Part shown: in pieces, positions 50,143 through 53,624 of the stretch
Layout: each line of letters begins with the position of its first letter
Numbering within the stretch: the first letter of the stretch is position 1
NCBI RefSeq assembly: GCF_012524165.2
Contig: NZ_JABACJ020000031.1
Coordinates: 1-53,624, forward strand
DNA length: 53,624 nucleotides
Direction of reading: 5' to 3'
DNA from: Faecalicatena faecalis
GTDB taxonomy: Bacteria > Bacillota > Clostridia > Lachnospirales > Lachnospiraceae
The notes under the pieces: model-generated
The model's input: the letters and a program-made list of their open reading frames with translations, nothing else
Database searches by the model: none
Told to the model about the DNA's origin: nothing
Made by a program: the position numbers and the translations under genes

Positions 50143-51432
50143 ATGAATATAAATTTACTTCATCCTGCAGATCAGCTCGTCATGATGATGAACCGTATTT
50201 ATCACTACGGTATGACAACGACATCAGGAGGAAATCTTTCCATACTAGATGATAACGGTGATGTATGGATCACTCCGGGAAGTGTAGACAAAGGGAACCT
50301 TACACGCAGCGATATGGTATGTATTAAAAAGGATGGTACGATTGTCGGAAATCATAAGCCGTCCAGCGAATATCCATTCCACTTACAGATCTATAAGACA
50401 AGGAGCGATATTAAGGCTGTACTTCATGCGCATCCACCGGCATTGGTAGCATTCAGTATAGTGAGAAAAATTCCGAATACACTGCTGAGTCCGAATTCTT
50501 TTGTCGGCTGTGGAAAGATTGCCATAGCCGAATATGGACTGCCGGGAAGCCAGGATCTGGGGAATAAAATAGCGAAAGAATTTGCAGAAGGTTGTGATAT
50601 TGCAGTTCTGGAAAATCATGGTGTTGTTGTCGGCAGTGACAGCCTCTTCAATGCATTTAACGCATTTGAGAACCTGGATTTCTGTGCGAGACTCCAGATC
50701 AATGCTGCAATCATCGGCACACCTAGATATTTGAAGGAAGAGGAGATTCAGTTGAAGTATACAAAGAATCATCTTAGCATGGATGAATTTGTAAGAAATA
50801 CGATTACAAGTGCAGAAAAAGCGGCCCGCAGAGATATGTGCAATATTATCCACCGCGCATATGACCAGGGACTTGTAAATTCAATCCAGGGTTCCTTTTC
50901 CGTGAGACTGGACGAAGAACGTTTCCTGATCTCACCCTATAACATTGATAGAAAATATGTGGATGTTGAGGATATTGTCTGCATTAAGAGGGATATGCGT
51001 GAGGCAGGAAAGATTCCGAGCCGCTCTATTAAGATTCATGATGAAATCTACAGGCAGCACCCGGAGATTCATTCAATCATCATAGCTCATCCGCCATACA
51101 TCATGTCGTATGCAGTTACGGAGGAAGACCTGGATTCCAAGTCAATACCTGAGAGCTATATATTGATGAGAGATATACCAAAAGTCGGATATTCTGAATT
51201 TTATCAGGACCCGATGAAGTCGGCTCAGATATTTGACCAGAGCACGCCAATTGTTATGGTAAAGAACGACTGCATCGCGGTGACGGGGGATAGTCTGCTT
51301 AATGCTTTCGACAGACTGGAGGTTGCCGAATATAGTGCAAAAGCACTGGTATTCGCGAAAAATCTCGGCGATATGGTACCAATCAGTGAAGAGCAGATCG
51401 AGGAGATAAAGGATGCTTTTCATTTAAAATAA
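50143..51432 (+). CDS. Tandem class II aldolase, second domain degenerate
   Basis: A 429-residue protein made of two class II aldolase domains. The start at 50143 follows AAGGAGG. Domain 1 (about 1-200) keeps Glu76 (SSEYPF), His95 and His97 (LHAHPP) and His159 (LENHGV). Domain 2 (about 225-429) is clearly related (IIIAHPPYIMS, MVKNDCIAVTG) but has Ile296 for the Glu, Ile314 for the first His and Asp376 for the third His, so it should not bind zinc or catalyse. It likely serves as a structural or regulatory partner. Sugar phosphate substrate unknown. It stands alone, with its own repeat-laden promoter. Confidence 0.85.
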   Translation: MNINLLHPADQLVMMMNRIYHYGMTTTSGGNLSILDDNGDVWITPGSVDKGNLTRSDMVCIKKDGTIVGNHKPSSEYPFHLQIYKTRSDIKAVLHAHPPALVAFSIVRKIPNTLLSPNSFVGCGKIAIAEYGLPGSQDLGNKIAKEFAEGCDIAVLENHGVVVGSDSLFNAFNAFENLDFCARLQINAAIIGTPRYLKEEEIQLKYTKNHLSMDEFVRNTITSAEKAARRDMCNIIHRAYDQGLVNSIQGSFSVRLDEERFLISPYNIDRKYVDVEDIVCIKRDMREAGKIPSRSIKIHDEIYRQHPEIHSIIIAHPPYIMSYAVTEEDLDSKSIPESYILMRDIPKVGYSEFYQDPMKSAQIFDQSTPIVMVKNDCIAVTGDSLLNAFDRLEVAEYSAKALVFAKNLGDMVPISEEQIEEIKDAFHLK

Positions 51433-51488
51433 AAAGATTAATCAACAAGAATAGAGAAAGAGATGTTTGCTGCGGCAGACATCTCTTT

Positions 51489-51530
51489 TAAGAATGTTCT
51501 GAAAATGGAGAGGAAAAGTGCCTGACCTCT
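51489..51530. repeat. Palindromic 3'-end repeat, copy 5 (partial)
   Basis: GTTCTGAAAATGGAGAGG and CCTGACCTCTTTGAGC match the right arm of copy 4 (TTCTGAAAACGGAGCGC then TCTGACCCCTCTGC). Only one arm is kept. It lies between the convergent 3' ends of the tandem aldolase and GNAT genes. Confidence 0.55.
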
Positions 51531-51535
51531 TTGAG

Positions 51536-51811
51536 CTATTTCGCTAAAACATCAGCGTACTCGGGATGGCTTTCAAACCATTTTATAGCATAGGTACAGG
51601 TCAGTACTGCTTTTTTTCCACTCTGACGCAGGTTCTGTACAAGCTCTTCCATCAGTTTCCCGGCGATTCCCTGCCCACGCAGGACGTCGTCGACAAATGT
51701 ATGGTTGACATTCACTGTGTTTTCATCAAGATCAGGGAAGGTGACTTCTGCGACCACAAGATAATCTGGTGTGTATACGGCAATTTGATTGTTGTTGTGT
51801 ATGAACTCCAA
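51536..51811 (-). CDS. Small GNAT-family N-acetyltransferase (YjdJ-like)
   Basis: A 91-residue protein. The TTG at 51811 is chosen because GGAGGT lies just before it; the upstream ATG at 52051 would add 80 residues of unlike composition that overlap the next gene. VLRGQGIAGKLMEELV holds the acetyl-CoA pyrophosphate loop (RxxGxA) and TCTYAIKWFESHPEY matches the small GCN5-related group of about 90-100 residues. The acceptor is unknown. Confidence 0.82.
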   Translation of the reverse strand: MEFIHNNNQIAVYTPDYLVVAEVTFPDLDENTVNVNHTFVDDVLRGQGIAGKLMEELVQNLRQSGKKAVLTCTYAIKWFESHPEYADVLAK

Positions 51812-52004
51812 AATAATACCTCCTTCATAGTAGAATATATCTGACTTTATAGTATCTGGATTGACAAGATATTGCAAGTTGATATTCAAGATTATATTGT
51901 CAGAAATATAAGTTTTTTTAGTGTGAATTATGTAAAAAAGTGATAAAATAAAGAAAAGCAAAGATGTTTCAGACGTGGGGTTCGGCAGATAGGAGGTATG
52001 TTGC

Positions 52005-52892
52005 ATGAACGAAGTACAACTGAATAGGATGCGTGGAGGAAATGGATTCATTGCGGCGCTTGATCAAAGTGGAGGCAGTACGCCGAAAGCTTTAAAGTTA
52101 TATGGAATTGAGGAGTCGCAGTATCACAATGACGATGAGATGTTCGAATTGGTACATGAAATGCGGACAAGAATTATTACAAGCACGGCCTTTACATCTG
52201 AACACATACTTGCAGCTATTTTATTTGAAAATACAATGGACAGGAAAATGGAGGGGAAGTTTACAGCAGACTATCTTCTGGAGGAAAAAGGAATCCTTCC
52301 AATTCTAAAGGTCGACAAAGGTCTTGCGCCCGAGGCGGAAGGCGTGCAGGTAATGAAACCAATTCCAGATTTGAATCATCTTCTGGATCGGGCGAAGGAA
52401 CGTCATATTTTTGGGACAAAGATGCGTTCTGTGATAAAACTTGCGAATGAAGAGGGAATCCGGGAGATTGTAGATCAGCAGTTTGGTATCGGCATACAAA
52501 TAGCAAGGAGTGGACTTGTTCCGATTCTGGAGCCGGAGGTGGATATTCACAGCCCTGAAAAAGAGAAGGCGGAGAAAATACTAAAGAGGGAGCTGCTGCG
52601 GCATCTGGATAAGGTGCCGGCTGATATGCGGCTGGTGTTCAAACTGACGCTTCCTACAAAGAATGGATATTATTCAGAACTTTTGGAGGATCCGAAAGTA
52701 GTAAGAGTGGTCGCCTTGTCAGGAGGATATTCCAGATCAGAGGCGAACGCGCTGCTTGCGAAGAATCCTGGTGTTATTGCGAGTTTTTCGAGGGCATTGA
52801 CACAGGGACTGAGTTTTCATCAGACGCAGGAAGAGTTTGATAAAATGCTTTCAGAATCCATACGGGAAATATTTGAGGCATCAATGGCTTAG
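52005..52892 (+). CDS. fda: Fructose-bisphosphate aldolase class I
   Basis: A 295-residue Schiff-base aldolase that splits fructose 1,6-bisphosphate into two triose phosphates. The N-terminal NGFIAALDQSGGSTPKAL is the class I signature; Lys213 in LVFKLTLPTKN is the Schiff-base lysine; ILEPEVDIH carries the conserved Glu residues. Length matches the 295-residue bacterial class I enzymes. AGGAGG precedes the ATG. It is a single-gene unit with a strong terminator. Confidence 0.95.
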   Translation: MNEVQLNRMRGGNGFIAALDQSGGSTPKALKLYGIEESQYHNDDEMFELVHEMRTRIITSTAFTSEHILAAILFENTMDRKMEGKFTADYLLEEKGILPILKVDKGLAPEAEGVQVMKPIPDLNHLLDRAKERHIFGTKMRSVIKLANEEGIREIVDQQFGIGIQIARSGLVPILEPEVDIHSPEKEKAEKILKRELLRHLDKVPADMRLVFKLTLPTKNGYYSELLEDPKVVRVVALSGGYSRSEANALLAKNPGVIASFSRALTQGLSFHQTQEEFDKMLSESIREIFEASMA

Positions 52893-52928
52893 GCGCAGTT
52901 GGTTATTTTTTTCTACATACTGAAAGAA

Positions 52929-52971
52929 CAAGGTCACAGTTGGGAAAATGATTTTCTCTGTGACCTTGTTT
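52929..52971 (+). terminator. Terminator of fda
   Basis: CAAGGTCACAG (52929-52939) with CTGTGACCTTG (52958-52968), perfect 11 bp, with GAAAAT/ATTTTC pairs inside, then TTTG. Confidence 0.8.
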
Positions 52972-53063
52972 GTATTAGCATGACTGTAAAGCGTAAAATA
53001 TAATGTCTAAGAAAATACTTTTTTGACATAAATCATATTAAAAAAAATAAATAGAAAAAACTG

Positions 53064-53091
53064 TTGACAAATTTCGAGTTAATGTGATAAT
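53064..53091 (+). promoter_or_regulatory. rRNA operon promoter P1
   Basis: TTGACA (53064-53069) and GATAAT (53086-53091), 16-nt spacer, preceded by an A-rich block that could act as an UP element. Confidence 0.7.
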
Positions 53092-53160
53092 ATATCAGAG
53101 CTGTCGCTTGAGGGAACGGTATTGACCGGGACCCGGCGGAAAAGAAAATGAAAAAAGTTC

Positions 53161-53187
53161 TTGACAAACAGCAAACGATATGATAAT
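53161..53187 (+). promoter_or_regulatory. rRNA operon promoter P2
   Basis: TTGACA (53161-53166) and GATAAT (53182-53187), about 15-16 nt apart, with the same TGATAAT form as P1. Tandem promoters are usual for rRNA operons. Confidence 0.65.
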
Positions 53188-53406
53188 CTATAAAAGTTGC
53201 TGCTGACGACAATAACCGACAGCAGAGAACGACAAAAGGACCTTGATAATTAAACAATAGACAACAAACCCTTGAAAATTTCTTATAGAGAAAATTTTTA
53301 AGAACAAGCATCATTTATGATGCACCCATCACTGAGATTGATCTTGGTGATAGACAGTAAAAAGGATAGAATAGCTAGTAGCGATTCTTGACTGGATACA
53401 AACACT

Positions 53407-53624
<218 letters not shown>

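Larger units (their letters stand above)
52893..53406. promoter_or_regulatory. Ribosomal RNA operon upstream region and leader
   Basis: This 514-bp stretch has no gene. It holds the fda terminator, the two rRNA promoters listed separately, and a transcribed leader with an imperfect stem (ATCACTGAGAT with ATCTTGGTGAT, about 53327-53350) likely to take part in 16S processing. A GC-rich block lies between the promoters (about 53101-53140). Confidence 0.6.

Noticed and set aside
51812..52051. Long N-terminal extension of the GNAT protein
   Set aside because: It overlaps the fda start on the other strand, its composition is unlike the acetyltransferase, and a TTG with a strong GGAGGT site gives the usual ~90-residue length.

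Overview
The window suggests a low-to-moderate GC gut Firmicute of the family Lachnospiraceae. The partial 16S rRNA at the right edge reads like the Dorea/Mediterraneibacter group, from memory of those genes and not from a search. Pyruvate formate-lyase, a carbamate kinase route, SPQTG-type surface anchoring, Shine-Dalgarno starts and many AT-rich TTGACA promoters fit a fermentative anaerobe.

Layout. 1-2937 (minus strand) is an AT-rich island with a P-loop ATPase and a tyrosine recombinase; the ATPase 3' end runs into a short GC-rich segment at the window edge. 3221-6303 is pflB-pflA. 6442-10792 holds a cell-wall-anchored surface protein, a membrane diguanylate cyclase, a HAD hydrolase and an alpha/beta hydrolase.

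11099-23395 is the most coherent system: an anaerobic ureide (purine-derived) energy pathway. It contains allantoate amidohydrolase (allC), an MFS carrier, ureidoglycine aminohydrolase (allE), ureidoglycolate dehydrogenase (allD), the three oxamate carbamoyltransferase subunits (allF and allG fused in one protein, then allH), a DAACS symporter, carbamate kinase (allK) and a PucR-type regulator. Together they would turn allantoate into oxamate, CO2, ammonia and ATP. No allantoinase is present in the window.

23511-26922 has an EamA/EmrE-like transporter and an unusual pair: a Rieske-FAD oxidoreductase abutting a tocopherol-cyclase-like protein. 27128-34627 is an ABC-sugar/ROK operon with AGE epimerase, BadF-type kinase and SIS protein, probably for an amino sugar. 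34777-37401 is a four-module sulfur-carrier protein (CoA-disulfide-reductase-like, rhodanese, TusA, DsrE). 37771-44531 is an Rbs-type ABC importer with FGGY kinase, class II aldolase and DeoR regulator. 44566-45114 is a small P-loop kinase-like gene. 45418-49933 is a BceRS-BceAB-type peptide-antibiotic sensing and resistance module. 50143-52892 has a tandem-domain class II aldolase under a promoter full of direct repeats, a small GNAT protein and a class I fructose-bisphosphate aldolase. 52893-53624 is a terminator, two tandem rRNA promoters and the first ~218 nt of 16S rRNA.

A family of short palindromic repeats built on GGGGTCAGACCCCTTT-like cores sits at gene 3' ends at least five times, and strong hairpins separate the binding-protein gene from the rest of the operon in both ABC systems.
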